NCBI GenBank assembly: GCA_002356455.1 | Contig: AP017968.1 | Coordinates: 2,046,001-2,110,000 of the forward strand | Origin: Fusobacterium varium | Lineage (GTDB): Bacteria; Fusobacteriota; Fusobacteriia; Fusobacteriales; Fusobacteriaceae | Direction of reading: 5' to 3' | DNA length: 64,000 nt | Shown: piece by piece, positions 10,176-19,212 of the stretch | How positions within the stretch are numbered: position 1 is the stretch's first letter | Layout: each line of letters starts with the position of its first letter | The notes under the pieces: model-generated | The model's input: only the letters and a program-made list of their open reading frames with translations | Database searches by the model: none | Told to the model about the DNA's origin: nothing | Made by a program: the position numbers and the translations under genes

Positions 10176-11534
10176 TTATTTTATTTGCCCAAAAAGATCA
10201 TTTAACGTTTCACTCATTGTAGGATGTGTAAAGATTCCATCTCTTAAAAAAGTATAATCTTTATCTGCCATCATTGCAAGCCTTATATTATTTATAACTT
10301 CTCCTGATTGTGCAAAAAACAATGAAGCACCTAATATTTTTCCAGTTTCTGCATCCACTACTGTCTTTAAAAGTCCATCAGTCTCACCAGATATTTTCAT
10401 TCTTGGAGTTACAGCTGGCATCTTTGAAGTTTTTATTTTATATCCTTTTTGAATTGCTTCTTCCTCTGTCATTCCTACTCTAGAAAATTGTGGATCTATA
10501 AATACAGTATATGGAACTGGACCTCTTTCTTTTAAAGAATATTTTTTATCACCAAAAAGTTCACTGCGAATTATACGATAGTCATCAAGAGAGGTATATG
10601 TAAATTGCAAACCTCCATGAACATCTCCCATTGCCCATACATTACCTGCAGATGTATGAAGATTATCATCAACTAATACTGCTCCTCTATCTGTAGTCTT
10701 AATACCAGCATTTTCAAGTTTCAAACCTTTTACATTTGGTCTTCTCCCTACAGCTACAAGAATAGCATCTCCGTCCACACTCCCAATCTGACCATCTTTT
10801 TCATATTTTACTTTATTTTCTAATACTTCTGTCACTTTTGCCCCTAATATAAATTTTATTCCCTTTTTTTCCATAACCTTTTGTATTTCATCAGCTATTT
10901 CTCTATCTTCACGTGGTATAAATAATGGACTTCCTTCTAAAACTATAACCTCTGCTCCAAAATTATTATACATATCTGCATATTCCAATCCAATATACCC
11001 ACCACCTATTATTACCAATTGCTTAGGAAGTTCTTTTAGCTGCATTATAGCTTCGCTGTCATAAATATATTTATTTTCTTTCAATCCTTTTATAGGGGGA
11101 ATAATAGTTTCTGCTCCTGTATTTATAAATATTCTTTCTCCTTGTATTTTAAGTGTTTCATTCTCTAATTTTATTTCAATTACTTTTTCATTTACAAAAG
11201 AACCTTCCCCAGTATATATATCAATATTTTCTTTATCATTAAGATTATCATAATTTTTCTTTCTGAAAAGAGAAATCAATTCATTCTTTTTTTCTATAGT
11301 ATTTTTATATACCTCAGCATATTCTTCAAAAGAACTTATATTTTTAAATTTATTTTTACCAGCTTCTATTATAAGATATTTTGTAGGAATACAACCAACA
11401 TTTATACAAGTCCCACCATACATTTTATTTGACTTTTCTACAACAGCAACCTTCCATCCATGATTCGCCATTTCTCCTGCTAAAGTTTTACCACCTTTTC
11501 CAAATCCTATTACTACTGCATCATAATTCTTCAT
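10176..11534 (-). CDS. rclA: RclA-like pyridine nucleotide-disulfide oxidoreductase
   Basis: FAD-dependent NAD(P)H oxidoreductase of the MerA/RclA branch, 452 aa. It has an N-terminal FAD-binding Rossmann motif 'VVIGFGKGGKTLAGEMA', the redox-active pair Cys43/Cys48 in GGTCINVGCIPTK, a central NAD(P)H fold ('VIIGGGYIGLEYADMY'), the second FAD motif 'VWAMGDVHGG' and a C-terminal dimerisation domain. From memory it resembles E. coli RclA over its whole length, including 'LQFTYTSLDDYRI' and 'IFTHPTMSETLNDLF'. RclA-type enzymes reduce hypothiocyanous acid and protect against host-derived oxidants. It is the first gene of a two-gene unit with the HxlR regulator; a GGGAGG ribosome-binding site precedes the start. 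Mercuric reductase is less likely because no MerA-type C-terminal vicinal Cys pair is present. Confidence 0.87.
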   Translation of the reverse strand: MKNYDAVVIGFGKGGKTLAGEMANHGWKVAVVEKSNKMYGGTCINVGCIPTKYLIIEAGKNKFKNISSFEEYAEVYKNTIEKKNELISLFRKKNYDNLNDKENIDIYTGEGSFVNEKVIEIKLENETLKIQGERIFINTGAETIIPPIKGLKENKYIYDSEAIMQLKELPKQLVIIGGGYIGLEYADMYNNFGAEVIVLEGSPLFIPREDREIADEIQKVMEKKGIKFILGAKVTEVLENKVKYEKDGQIGSVDGDAILVAVGRRPNVKGLKLENAGIKTTDRGAVLVDDNLHTSAGNVWAMGDVHGGLQFTYTSLDDYRIIRSELFGDKKYSLKERGPVPYTVFIDPQFSRVGMTEEEAIQKGYKIKTSKMPAVTPRMKISGETDGLLKTVVDAETGKILGASLFFAQSGEVINNIRLAMMADKDYTFLRDGIFTHPTMSETLNDLFGQIK

Positions 11535-11601
11535 TTTAACAACCTCCCTAATCTATAGTTATCTTTATTATTATATTTTTCTTATATCATTTCTTTTCTT
11601 T

Positions 11602-11630
11602 ATAATACTCCTTTAACTTTATTTTGTCAA
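11602..11630 (-). promoter_or_regulatory. Promoter of the rclA-hxlR unit
   Basis: Minus strand TTGACA (11630-11625) and TATTAT (11607-11602) with exact 17-bp spacing, about 68 bp upstream of the rclA start. AAGTTA occurs twice around the -35 element and a TACT...AGTA pair brackets the spacer, a possible but unproven regulator site. Confidence 0.7.
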
Positions 11631-11649
11631 GTAACTTTATTTTTTAAAT

Positions 11650-11713
11650 TTAAAAAATAAAAAATAACCTGATGAGAATATAAAATCAAACACATTAAAT
11701 ACTCTATCAGGTT
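11650..11713 (-). terminator. Intrinsic terminator of the nfnAB-type gene
   Basis: Arms AACCTGAT (11666-11673) and ATCAGGTT (11706-11713), with partial extension of the stem. The minus-strand transcript then runs into a T-rich tail. It starts 9 bp after the stop of the 755-aa gene. Confidence 0.8.
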
Positions 11714-11721
11714 TTTAAAAT

Positions 11722-13989
11722 TTATTTAATTTTTAAATATCTGTCTATCTCAGCTGCTGCTTTCTTTCCTGCTTCCATTGCAAGTATTACTGTTGCTGCT
11801 CCTGTTACTGCATCTCCTCCTGCAAATACTCCTTCTCTTGATGTTCTTCCTGTCTCTTCATCTGCTTCTATTCCCTTCCATCTGTTTATTTTTAGATTCT
11901 CTGTTGTTGAGGCTATCAGAGGATTTGGTGATGTTCCTAGGGACATTATCACTGTTTCCCCTTCTATTATGAACTCACTGTTTTCTATTGGCGAAAATTT
12001 TGCTCTTCCGCTTTCATCTGGTTCTCCCAATTCCATTCTTATACATCTTATCTCTTTTACCCAGCCTTTTTCATCTCCTATTACTTCTATTGGCGATACC
12101 AAGAAATGAAATTTAATTCCTTCTTCCTTTGCGTGCTCCACTTCTTCCCTTCTGGCTGGAAGTTCTGCCTCTCCTCTTCTGTATACAACTGTTGTATCTG
12201 CCCCAAGTCTCTTAGCAGTTCTCGCTGCATCCATAGCAACATTTCCTCCGCCTACTACTATTACTCTCTTCCCTATTTTTATAGGTGTTGCATAATCAGA
12301 TTTATTGGCTCCCATAAGGTTTACTCTTGTTAAAAATTCATTTGCTGATATTACTCCATTATAGTTTTCTCCTGGTATATTCATAAATCTTGGAAGCCCT
12401 GCGCCACTTCCTATAAACACAGCAGAAAACCCTTTTCTGTCTAAAAGTTCATCTATTGTAAAAGTTCGTCCTACTATTGCATTAGTTACTACTTTTACTC
12501 CAAGTTTATATAGATTTTCTATCTCTTTATCAACTACTTTTTCTTTTGGCAGTCTAAACTCTGGTATTCCATAGCTGAGCACTCCTCCAAGTTTATGAAG
12601 TGCTTCATATATAGTTACATCATACCCCATTTTAGCTAAATCTCCAGCTGCTGTAAGCCCTGCTGGTCCTCCTCCTATAACTGCAACTTTTTTATTATTC
12701 TTTTCTTTTATCTCATATTCTATTCCATTGGCTATTACCCAGTCTCCTACAAATCTTTCTAATTTTCCAATAGATACTGGTTCTCCTTTTATTCCCAATA
12801 TACATTTCCCTTCACATTGAGTTTCCTGAGGGCATACTCTTCCACATACTGCTGGAAGATTTGAATATTTTGCTATTATTTTTCCTGCTTCCTTCATGTC
12901 TCCCTCTTTTATTTTTTGAATAAAAGCTGGTATATCTATTGAAACAGGACACCCTTGTACACATAATGGATTTTTACAGTTAATGCATCTTGAAGCTTCT
13001 GCCTGAGCTTCTTCCATATTATATCCATAACATACTTCATCAAAATTTTTATTTCTTATATCAGGCTCCTGCTCTCTTACAGGTACTCTTTTCTTTTTAT
13101 CTGCTATTATCTCATGATTAGGACAAGATGGATTATGATGTGTTTCTCCATCTTCTATCAAAAGTATATTTCTTCCTTCTTCTGTCTTATACATATTCTG
13201 TCTTCTCATAGCTTCATCAAAATTTACCTTATCTCCATCAAATTCTGGTCCATCTACACAGGCAAATTTTACTTTTCCATCTATCGTCACTCTGCATGCG
13301 CCACACATTCCAGTTCCATCAACCATGAGAGGATTCAGACTTACAGTATTTGAAATATTGTTTTCTCTGCATTTTTTAGAAGCAAATTTCATCATTATCA
13401 TAGGACCAATTATAATCGCATGATCATAATGTCTGCCTTCTTTTAAAAGATCATCTATTACATCTGTAACCATTCCCTTTCTCCCATATGTCCCATCATC
13501 TGTACATATATAGAGATTTCCTGATACAGCTTTCATTTCATCTTCAAATATTAAAGTATCCTTACTCCTTGTACCAATTACCACATCTGTATCTATTCCA
13601 TTTTCCTTCATCCACTTTACTTGTGGATATACTGGAGCTGTTCCAACCCCTCCAGCTACAAAAAGATATTTTTTCTTTTTCAATTCTTCTATATCTGTGT
13701 GAATAAGTTCACTTGGCTGTCCAAGAGGTCCTACTACATCAGCAAAATATTCTCCTTTTTCAAATTCTCCCATTTTTCTTGTACTCTCTCCCAGTACTTG
13801 AAAAACAATAGTCACAGTTCCTTTTTTTCTGTCATAATCACATATAGTTAAAGGGATACGTTCCCCTTTAGCATCTGTCTTAATGATAAGAAACTGACCT
13901 GGCAGAGCTGCTGCAGCTAAATCAGGAGCCTCTATATCCATGAAACATATTATTGGAGTAAGCCATTTCTTTTCTACTATTTTATACAT
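11722..13989 (-). CDS. NfnA-NfnB-type fusion: ferredoxin-NADP+ reductase / glutamate synthase small-chain flavoprotein
   Basis: A single 755-aa chain joins two proteins that are usually separate. Residues 1 to about 285 are a dihydroorotate-dehydrogenase-B electron-transfer/NfnA-like module: FAD and NAD domains ('LFVAGGVGTAPVYPQ') and a [2Fe-2S] motif around 'DGTGMCGACRV' and 'FACVDGPEFDG'. From about 320 it is GltD/NfnB-like: [4Fe-4S] cysteines in 'CINCKNPLCVQGCPV' and 'CGRVCPQETQCEGKC', FAD motif 'VAVIGGGPAGLTAAGDLA' and NADPH motif 'VIVVGGGNVAMDAARTA'. NfnAB in clostridia and Thermotoga couples NADH and reduced ferredoxin to NADP+ reduction by flavin bifurcation, which would suit an amino-acid fermenter producing reduced ferredoxin. 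No glutamate synthase large subunit lies nearby. Bifurcation activity is inferred from the family. Confidence 0.88.
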   Translation of the reverse strand: MYKIVEKKWLTPIICFMDIEAPDLAAAALPGQFLIIKTDAKGERIPLTICDYDRKKGTVTIVFQVLGESTRKMGEFEKGEYFADVVGPLGQPSELIHTDIEELKKKKYLFVAGGVGTAPVYPQVKWMKENGIDTDVVIGTRSKDTLIFEDEMKAVSGNLYICTDDGTYGRKGMVTDVIDDLLKEGRHYDHAIIIGPMIMMKFASKKCRENNISNTVSLNPLMVDGTGMCGACRVTIDGKVKFACVDGPEFDGDKVNFDEAMRRQNMYKTEEGRNILLIEDGETHHNPSCPNHEIIADKKKRVPVREQEPDIRNKNFDEVCYGYNMEEAQAEASRCINCKNPLCVQGCPVSIDIPAFIQKIKEGDMKEAGKIIAKYSNLPAVCGRVCPQETQCEGKCILGIKGEPVSIGKLERFVGDWVIANGIEYEIKEKNNKKVAVIGGGPAGLTAAGDLAKMGYDVTIYEALHKLGGVLSYGIPEFRLPKEKVVDKEIENLYKLGVKVVTNAIVGRTFTIDELLDRKGFSAVFIGSGAGLPRFMNIPGENYNGVISANEFLTRVNLMGANKSDYATPIKIGKRVIVVGGGNVAMDAARTAKRLGADTTVVYRRGEAELPARREEVEHAKEEGIKFHFLVSPIEVIGDEKGWVKEIRCIRMELGEPDESGRAKFSPIENSEFIIEGETVIMSLGTSPNPLIASTTENLKINRWKGIEADEETGRTSREGVFAGGDAVTGAATVILAMEAGKKAAAEIDRYLKIK

Positions 13990-14026
13990 TTAAATTACCA
14001 TCCTTATTACATTTATCTTTTATTAT

Positions 14027-14055
14027 TATATACCTTAGAGTATACTATAAGTCAA
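14027..14055 (-). promoter_or_regulatory. Promoter of the nfnAB-type gene
   Basis: Minus strand TTGACT (14055-14050), 17-bp spacer, TATATA (14032-14027), about 38 bp upstream of the start codon. Confidence 0.6.
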
Positions 14056-14239
14056 CTTTTAATTTCTTTAAACTTAATTTCAAAAAAATACTCCCTTTTA
14101 GAGTTTTCTATAAAATTTATTTTTGTTTTTTATAGCCTAAAATTTATAAAAGAAAATTTAGATTTTTCGCATTAAAAGAAATTACTTTTTTATTTTCAAA
14201 TTGTTTCTATTTCATTGTATTCTTGTATTCAAACATATT

Positions 14240-14268
14240 TTGTGGTACACTAACCTTGGATATATTAT
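14240..14268 (+). promoter_or_regulatory. Possible promoter of the EAL gene
   Basis: TTGTGG (14240-14245), 17-bp spacer, TATTAT (14263-14268), about 54 bp before the chosen ATG at 14322. The match is weaker than others in the window. Confidence 0.4.
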
Positions 14269-14321
14269 TTATATCCTTATTTAAAATTAAATTATTTTTT
14301 ATATGTGAACAAGGAGAAAAA

Positions 14322-16157
14322 ATGTATCTCTATGATGATATTGAATTAAAAGAACTAATTATAAAAGAATTAAAAAAAGATAATAATAGTCTTCATTCTA
14401 TTTTACTTGTTATTCATATTGAAAGTTCTATTTATAAAAATAATGAAGATATGAAAAAAGATATTTTAGAATTACTAAAAAAATATCCATTATTTCAAAA
14501 AAGTGCTTTTTCATTCGTTTCTTCTGGAAAAATAGTAGTATTTTCTGACTTAGGAAAAGATGAAACAGAAAAAATAATGAAAAAATTTTTATCAGAGGCA
14601 AAAAAAGAAAATATTTATAAAAATATTTCTATTGGTGCAACAACAGTAAAAAATCATGATGGAAAACTTGAACTTCTCTATCAACAAGTTATTAGAGCTA
14701 TGTTTCATGCTGAAACAGCTGGTGGATGGCAGTACTTTTTTTATTCTGAAGATAAAGAAAAGGAATTCTTAGAAACAGTAAAAAATTTTTGGGAATTTAA
14801 TGAAGAATTATCAGATTCTGAATTCATTTCAAAATTAATGACAAATAATCAAATAAAAGGTTTATTTGATAGATTAGGCCACTTTGATGATGTATCAGGT
14901 CTTCCTGCTTATAATACTTTTATAAAAAAAGCTCAGAAGCATATAGAAGATAAAACTGAAAAAAGAAAATTAGCAGTACTTTATACTGACATTATTGGTT
15001 TTAAATCATTGAATAGAATATATGGCGAAAAAGAAGGAAATCGTTTCTTAAAATCTTTTGCTGCTCTCATAAAAGCTAATGAATTTTATATAACAGCCTG
15101 TAGAGTATATGCTGATAATTTTATAGAATTATTTACTATACCTGAAGGTATTACCTTAGAACAATTATCTGAAAAATTTGTAAGAGATTGTAATGGATTT
15201 TTACAAAAAGAATCCTTATTTCATCCTAAATGCAATCTTGGATTTATCTGTGGTATGTGTAGTATAGATGATAGAAATGAGAGTGTTTACTCCTATATTA
15301 GTAAAGCTGATGATGTAAGAAAGTCTTTAAAGCCATCTCTAACATCTAAAAGTGGAGTTTTTAATGAAGAAAAAAAAAGTTTATATTTAACAAAACAAGA
15401 AAGATTAAGAACTATAATGACTGCTTTGGAAAATGAAAATTTTACTTTCTATCTACAACCTAAATTTAATGTTCTTACAAATGAAATTACTGGAGCTGAA
15501 GCTCTGGTTCGTATGAAGCCTTTTGAAAATACTCTTTCTCTAATGCCGGGGGATTTTATTCCCCTGATGGAAGAAACTGGGGATATAGTAAAACTAGATT
15601 TTACTATTTATCAAAAAGTATGTGAATATATAAAAGAAAGGAAAAATAAAGGACTAGTTTTATTTCCTATATCAGTAAATGTTTCCAGGGAACATTTCAA
15701 AAACCCTTATTTTGTACAACAATTTGACCATATAATTAAAAGCAATAATATAGAGTCAAAATATATTGAAATTGAAATAACAGAAAGTATCTTCAGTCAC
15801 AATTTAAAAGATATTCTTGATGCAATTTATAAATTAAAATCTTTAGGATACAGTATACAAATGGATGATTTTGGTTCTGGATATTCAAGCCTTAATTTAT
15901 TAAAAGATATTCCTTTCGACTTAATTAAACTAGATAAAGAATTTCTTGGAAGAGGAAAAATATCTAAGAAAAATAAGGTACTTATAAAAGGAATTGTAGC
16001 TCTCTGCAAAGAGCTTAAAATACCATTGCTTTGTGAAGGAGTAGAAACTAAAGAACAAGTAAATTTCCTTAAGAGTGCTGGTTGTCATATTGTTCAGGGC
16101 TTCTATTTTGCTAAGCCTATGCCTGTTAATGATTTTGAAAAAATTTATGATAAATAA
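14322..16157 (+). CDS. Degenerate-GGDEF / EAL c-di-GMP phosphodiesterase
   Basis: A 611-aa cytosolic protein. The frame is open from 14223, but ATG 14322 is chosen because AAGGAG lies 6 nt upstream and the 33 residues before it look like untranslated leader. Residues 1 to about 150 resemble a relic GGDEF fold ('ISIGATTVKNHDG', then 'VIRAMFHAETAGG'). A second GGDEF-like domain follows ('DDVSGLPAYNTF', 'LYTDIIGFKSLNRIYGEKEGN'), but its active loop reads VYADNF, so it cannot make c-di-GMP. The C-terminal EAL domain has all catalytic signatures: EALVR, NVSREHF, 'IEIEITES', 'DDFGSGYSSLN', 'IKLDKEF', CEGVET and QGFYFAKPMP. It is predicted to hydrolyse c-di-GMP, with the degenerate domains sensing nucleotide or mediating dimerisation. 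It converges on coaBC with a shared terminator. Confidence 0.9.
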   Translation: MYLYDDIELKELIIKELKKDNNSLHSILLVIHIESSIYKNNEDMKKDILELLKKYPLFQKSAFSFVSSGKIVVFSDLGKDETEKIMKKFLSEAKKENIYKNISIGATTVKNHDGKLELLYQQVIRAMFHAETAGGWQYFFYSEDKEKEFLETVKNFWEFNEELSDSEFISKLMTNNQIKGLFDRLGHFDDVSGLPAYNTFIKKAQKHIEDKTEKRKLAVLYTDIIGFKSLNRIYGEKEGNRFLKSFAALIKANEFYITACRVYADNFIELFTIPEGITLEQLSEKFVRDCNGFLQKESLFHPKCNLGFICGMCSIDDRNESVYSYISKADDVRKSLKPSLTSKSGVFNEEKKSLYLTKQERLRTIMTALENENFTFYLQPKFNVLTNEITGAEALVRMKPFENTLSLMPGDFIPLMEETGDIVKLDFTIYQKVCEYIKERKNKGLVLFPISVNVSREHFKNPYFVQQFDHIIKSNNIESKYIEIEITESIFSHNLKDILDAIYKLKSLGYSIQMDDFGSGYSSLNLLKDIPFDLIKLDKEFLGRGKISKKNKVLIKGIVALCKELKIPLLCEGVETKEQVNFLKSAGCHIVQGFYFAKPMPVNDFEKIYDK

Positions 16158-16158
16158 T

Positions 16159-16210
16159 AAAAAAAGAGAGGTTTTTATGAATAATTTTCATTAAAATTCT
16201 CTCTTTTTTA
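16159..16210. terminator. Bidirectional terminator between the EAL gene and coaBC
   Basis: AAAAAGAGAG (16161-16170) pairs with CTCTCTTTTT (16199-16208). A- and T-runs on both sides let it serve both converging genes. Confidence 0.8.
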
Positions 16211-16212
16211 TT

Positions 16213-17388
16213 TTACAATTTTATTTCTTTAAGTATGTCATATGCAAGTTGAGATTTTTCCTTTTCAGGTATCTCCTTTATATCTTCAGAGCTTTTTATT
16301 ATAAGTATTTCATTAGTCTTTTTCTGCATATTAGCGGCATTATTAGCTACTATCATATTCAGATTCTTTCTCTTTAGTTTACCTAGAGCATTTTCTATAA
16401 TATTTTCTGTCTCAGCTGCAAATCCTATCAGAAACTGCTTTTTCTTCATTTTTCCCATTTCATAAAGAATATCAGGATTTCTATCTAAAATAATAGTCAT
16501 ATCTCCATCTTTTTTCTTTATTTTTTCAGTTGAATATATTTTAGGTTTGTAATCTGCAACTGCGGCACAAGCAATTGCTATATCTACTGTCTCAAATTCT
16601 TTTACAGCAGCTTCATACATTTCCTGAGCACTTCTTACTTTTATGAATTTTTTTAATCCCTCTGGAACATCAAGTTCTGTTGGCCCTGAAACCAGTATAA
16701 CCTCTGCTCCCAGCTTTTGTGCAGCTATTGCCAGAGAATATCCCATCTGACCACTTGATCTATTAGAAATATACCTTACAGGATCTATTGCTTCTTCTGT
16801 TCTTCCAGCAGTAATAAGTATTTTTTTTCCAGTTAAATATCTATCTATTTCTTTTTCTTCAAAATATTTTTCTAACATACTTACTATTTCAACTTCATTT
16901 TTTAATCTTCCTTTTGCATTTACGTTACATGCCAAAAAACCTTCATCTGATTCAATAAAATTATAATTATATTTTTTCAGTTTTTCTATATTTTCTATTA
17001 AAATCGGGTTCTCATACATATTAACATTCATAGCTAAAGCGAAAAATACTGGACTTTTAGTAGCTGAAATTACTGTTGAAAGCATATCATCTGCTATTCC
17101 ATTAGCTATTTTTCCTACTATATTGTATGTTGCTGGTGCTATAAGCACTACATCTGCCCATTGAGCAAGTGAAATATGTTCCACTTCAAAATGAGGAGTT
17201 CTATCCCACATACTTACATAAACTCTCTCTCTAGATAATGTTTCAAGAGTAAGAGGTGTTATTATTTCAGTTGCATTTTCAGTCATTATAACTTTTACAT
17301 TATAACCTTTCTTTTTTAAAAGAGAAACTATATTTGCTGATTTATAAGCAGCTATTCCGCCAGTCACTCCCAGCAGTATATTTTTCAT
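16213..17388 (-). CDS. coaBC: CoaBC: phosphopantothenoylcysteine decarboxylase / phosphopantothenate-cysteine ligase
   Basis: Bifunctional coenzyme A biosynthesis enzyme, 391 aa, the usual length. The N-terminal CoaC flavodoxin-like half shows 'GVTGGIAAYKSANIV', the catalytic-His region 'VEHISLAQWADVVLIAPAT', the substrate motif 'AMNVNMYENP' and the catalytic Cys in 'FLACNVNAKGR'. The CoaB half starts near residue 185 with 'KILITAGRTEEAIDPVRYI' and 'SNRSSGQMGYSLA', and carries the DPVR and 'AAVADYKPK' signatures. It starts 13 nt downstream of the coiled-coil gene at 17402-18073 and is the last gene of the long housekeeping run. Confidence 0.95.
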   Translation of the reverse strand: MKNILLGVTGGIAAYKSANIVSLLKKKGYNVKVIMTENATEIITPLTLETLSRERVYVSMWDRTPHFEVEHISLAQWADVVLIAPATYNIVGKIANGIADDMLSTVISATKSPVFFALAMNVNMYENPILIENIEKLKKYNYNFIESDEGFLACNVNAKGRLKNEVEIVSMLEKYFEEKEIDRYLTGKKILITAGRTEEAIDPVRYISNRSSGQMGYSLAIAAQKLGAEVILVSGPTELDVPEGLKKFIKVRSAQEMYEAAVKEFETVDIAIACAAVADYKPKIYSTEKIKKKDGDMTIILDRNPDILYEMGKMKKKQFLIGFAAETENIIENALGKLKRKNLNMIVANNAANMQKKTNEILIIKSSEDIKEIPEKEKSQLAYDILKEIKL

Positions 17389-17401
17389 TATTATCCTCCA
17401 A

Positions 17402-18073
17402 TTATTTCTCTATTCTTTTTTCAAGATAATACTCATCTCTTTTTTCTTTAAACTCTTTTATTTGTTCAGCATTAAATCCTGCATCTACTAAACTATCAAA
17501 ATTATAATCTCTCATATCTTCCATAAATTCATAGCATCCTTCACTAAGTATATTAGCAAATTTTCTAGTTTTACTATAAATTTTACTGATTTTTTCCCCT
17601 TTATTTAAAAGAGTAACTATTTCCCATTCAATATTTTTATTTAGGTAATCTTGATATTTCTTCTTTCCTTCTTCTATTCCTTTCAGATCTTCTGGCATAG
17701 CATCAAGCAAATCAGAAGTTATCTCTTGAAGATACGTAATTCCTTTTTCCTTTAATGCTGTATTTAATTCTTGAAATTTACTTGAAGAGAAAAATTTTTC
17801 AATTTCTACTTTATAAGAATATCTTTCTTTAGTATTGTAAGGGATACAGTAAGAATCCAAAATATCTTTTAGTCTTTGAACTTCTTCTTTGTTCTCCTTA
17901 AGATTTTTTTCGAATACTTCTAACTGTCTTGGTGTAAACTTATTCAAAGATTCGATTTCGTTGATTAAATTAGAAATTTCGTTTTCTTTAGAAGCAAGAG
18001 TTTCTTCCAGTTTTTCGATTTTTTTCAAATATTCCTCATCATTACTTTTTTTGAATATTGATAGCAGTCCCAT
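17402..18073 (-). CDS. Coiled-coil protein of unknown function
   Basis: A 223-aa soluble, highly charged protein I do not recognise. Residues 10 to about 80 are heptad-rich (Leu/Ile at a/d positions among Lys/Glu) and should form a coiled coil; the rest looks alpha-helical, with aromatic clusters ('EKFFSSSKFQEL', 'YEFMEDMRDYNFDSL'). There is no signal peptide or membrane segment. GGGAGG lies 5 nt before the ATG, so expression looks real. It sits between corA (55 nt) and coaBC (13 nt) in the same direction and is probably cotranscribed. Confidence 0.75.
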   Translation of the reverse strand: MGLLSIFKKSNDEEYLKKIEKLEETLASKENEISNLINEIESLNKFTPRQLEVFEKNLKENKEEVQRLKDILDSYCIPYNTKERYSYKVEIEKFFSSSKFQELNTALKEKGITYLQEITSDLLDAMPEDLKGIEEGKKKYQDYLNKNIEWEIVTLLNKGEKISKIYSKTRKFANILSEGCYEFMEDMRDYNFDSLVDAGFNAEQIKEFKEKRDEYYLEKRIEK

Positions 18074-18128
18074 AAATCCCTCCCAAGTACATTGATATTA
18101 ATTAGATTATAAAGCATTTTTCCAATAA

Positions 18129-19193
18129 CTACAACCATTTTTTTCGTTTAAAGTATGCAAGCATCCCTAAAACTAAAATAAACATAACACACAAAATTAC
18201 ATAATATCCATCACGCCATTCTAATTCTGGCATATATTTAAAGTTCATTCCATACAAGCTGGCTAAAAAACTTAATGGCATAAATATTGTTGATATAATA
18301 GCAAGTATTTTCATAACTTCATTCATTCCATTGCTGATAGTAGAATGATAAAGCTGAACAAGTTCAGTTACTCTGCTGTTTAGTATATCCAATGTATCAC
18401 ATACAATTATTCCATGGTCATACAAATCTGTCAGATATATTTTTATATCATCATTAAAATATTCTGTAAGCCCTTTTGATTGTAATTTAGCTATGAGTTC
18501 TCTTATTGGTGATATTGATCTTTTTAAAGTAGTTACCTTTTGTTTCAAATTCATTATAGATTGAAGATCATCTTTATCAGAATTATCTATAACTTTAGAT
18601 TCTAAACGATCTATTTCCAATTCTACTTCATCTAATATAAGAAAATAGTTATCAACTATTGTATCTATTATTGTATATGCAAGATATCCAACACTTTTCT
18701 TTCTCATTTTAGAATTATGGGACTCTATTCTAGCCCTTATAGTATCAAAAATATCCCCTGGACTTTCTTGGAATGTAAGAAGATAATCTTCTCCCAGTAT
18801 AAAAGATACCTGTTCATAACCTATTTCTTTTGAAATAAGATTTAAGTTCAGCATCTTCATTACTATAAACAGATAATCCTCACGTTCCTCTACTTTTGCT
18901 CTTTGAGTACTGTTCACAAGATCTTCCAGTATCAAATTATCCAAGTCATACATTTCTCCTACTTTTTTTATCAAGGGGATATTATGAATACCATCTATAT
19001 TTACCCAGGTAACTCCTCTGAAATTCTTATCAAAACCAAAGTCATCATCTTCACTATAATTTTCTTTTTTTATTATACTGTCATTATATGAAAATACTTC
19101 AATAGATATCTTATGATTAGAATCTTCACCTGTATATATTATACTCCCAGGAGGAAGCCCCACCTTTTTTTTTCTATTTGATGAATCTTTCAT
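18129..19193 (-). CDS. corA: CorA-family Mg2+/Co2+ transporter
   Basis: Inner-membrane pentameric divalent cation channel, 354 aa. A long N-terminal cytoplasmic alpha/beta domain is followed by helical stalk sequence and two C-terminal membrane helices. The selectivity motif YGMN is at residues 314-317, with 'MPE' nearby in the periplasmic loop, and the chain ends in a Lys/Arg-rich tail (KRKKW), as in the family. It begins 19 nt after the methyltransferase gene in the polA-coaBC run. Confidence 0.94.
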   Translation of the reverse strand: MKDSSNRKKKVGLPPGSIIYTGEDSNHKISIEVFSYNDSIIKKENYSEDDDFGFDKNFRGVTWVNIDGIHNIPLIKKVGEMYDLDNLILEDLVNSTQRAKVEEREDYLFIVMKMLNLNLISKEIGYEQVSFILGEDYLLTFQESPGDIFDTIRARIESHNSKMRKKSVGYLAYTIIDTIVDNYFLILDEVELEIDRLESKVIDNSDKDDLQSIMNLKQKVTTLKRSISPIRELIAKLQSKGLTEYFNDDIKIYLTDLYDHGIIVCDTLDILNSRVTELVQLYHSTISNGMNEVMKILAIISTIFMPLSFLASLYGMNFKYMPELEWRDGYYVILCVMFILVLGMLAYFKRKKWL

Positions 19194-19212
19194 CTAATTC
19201 ACCTCACTTCTC

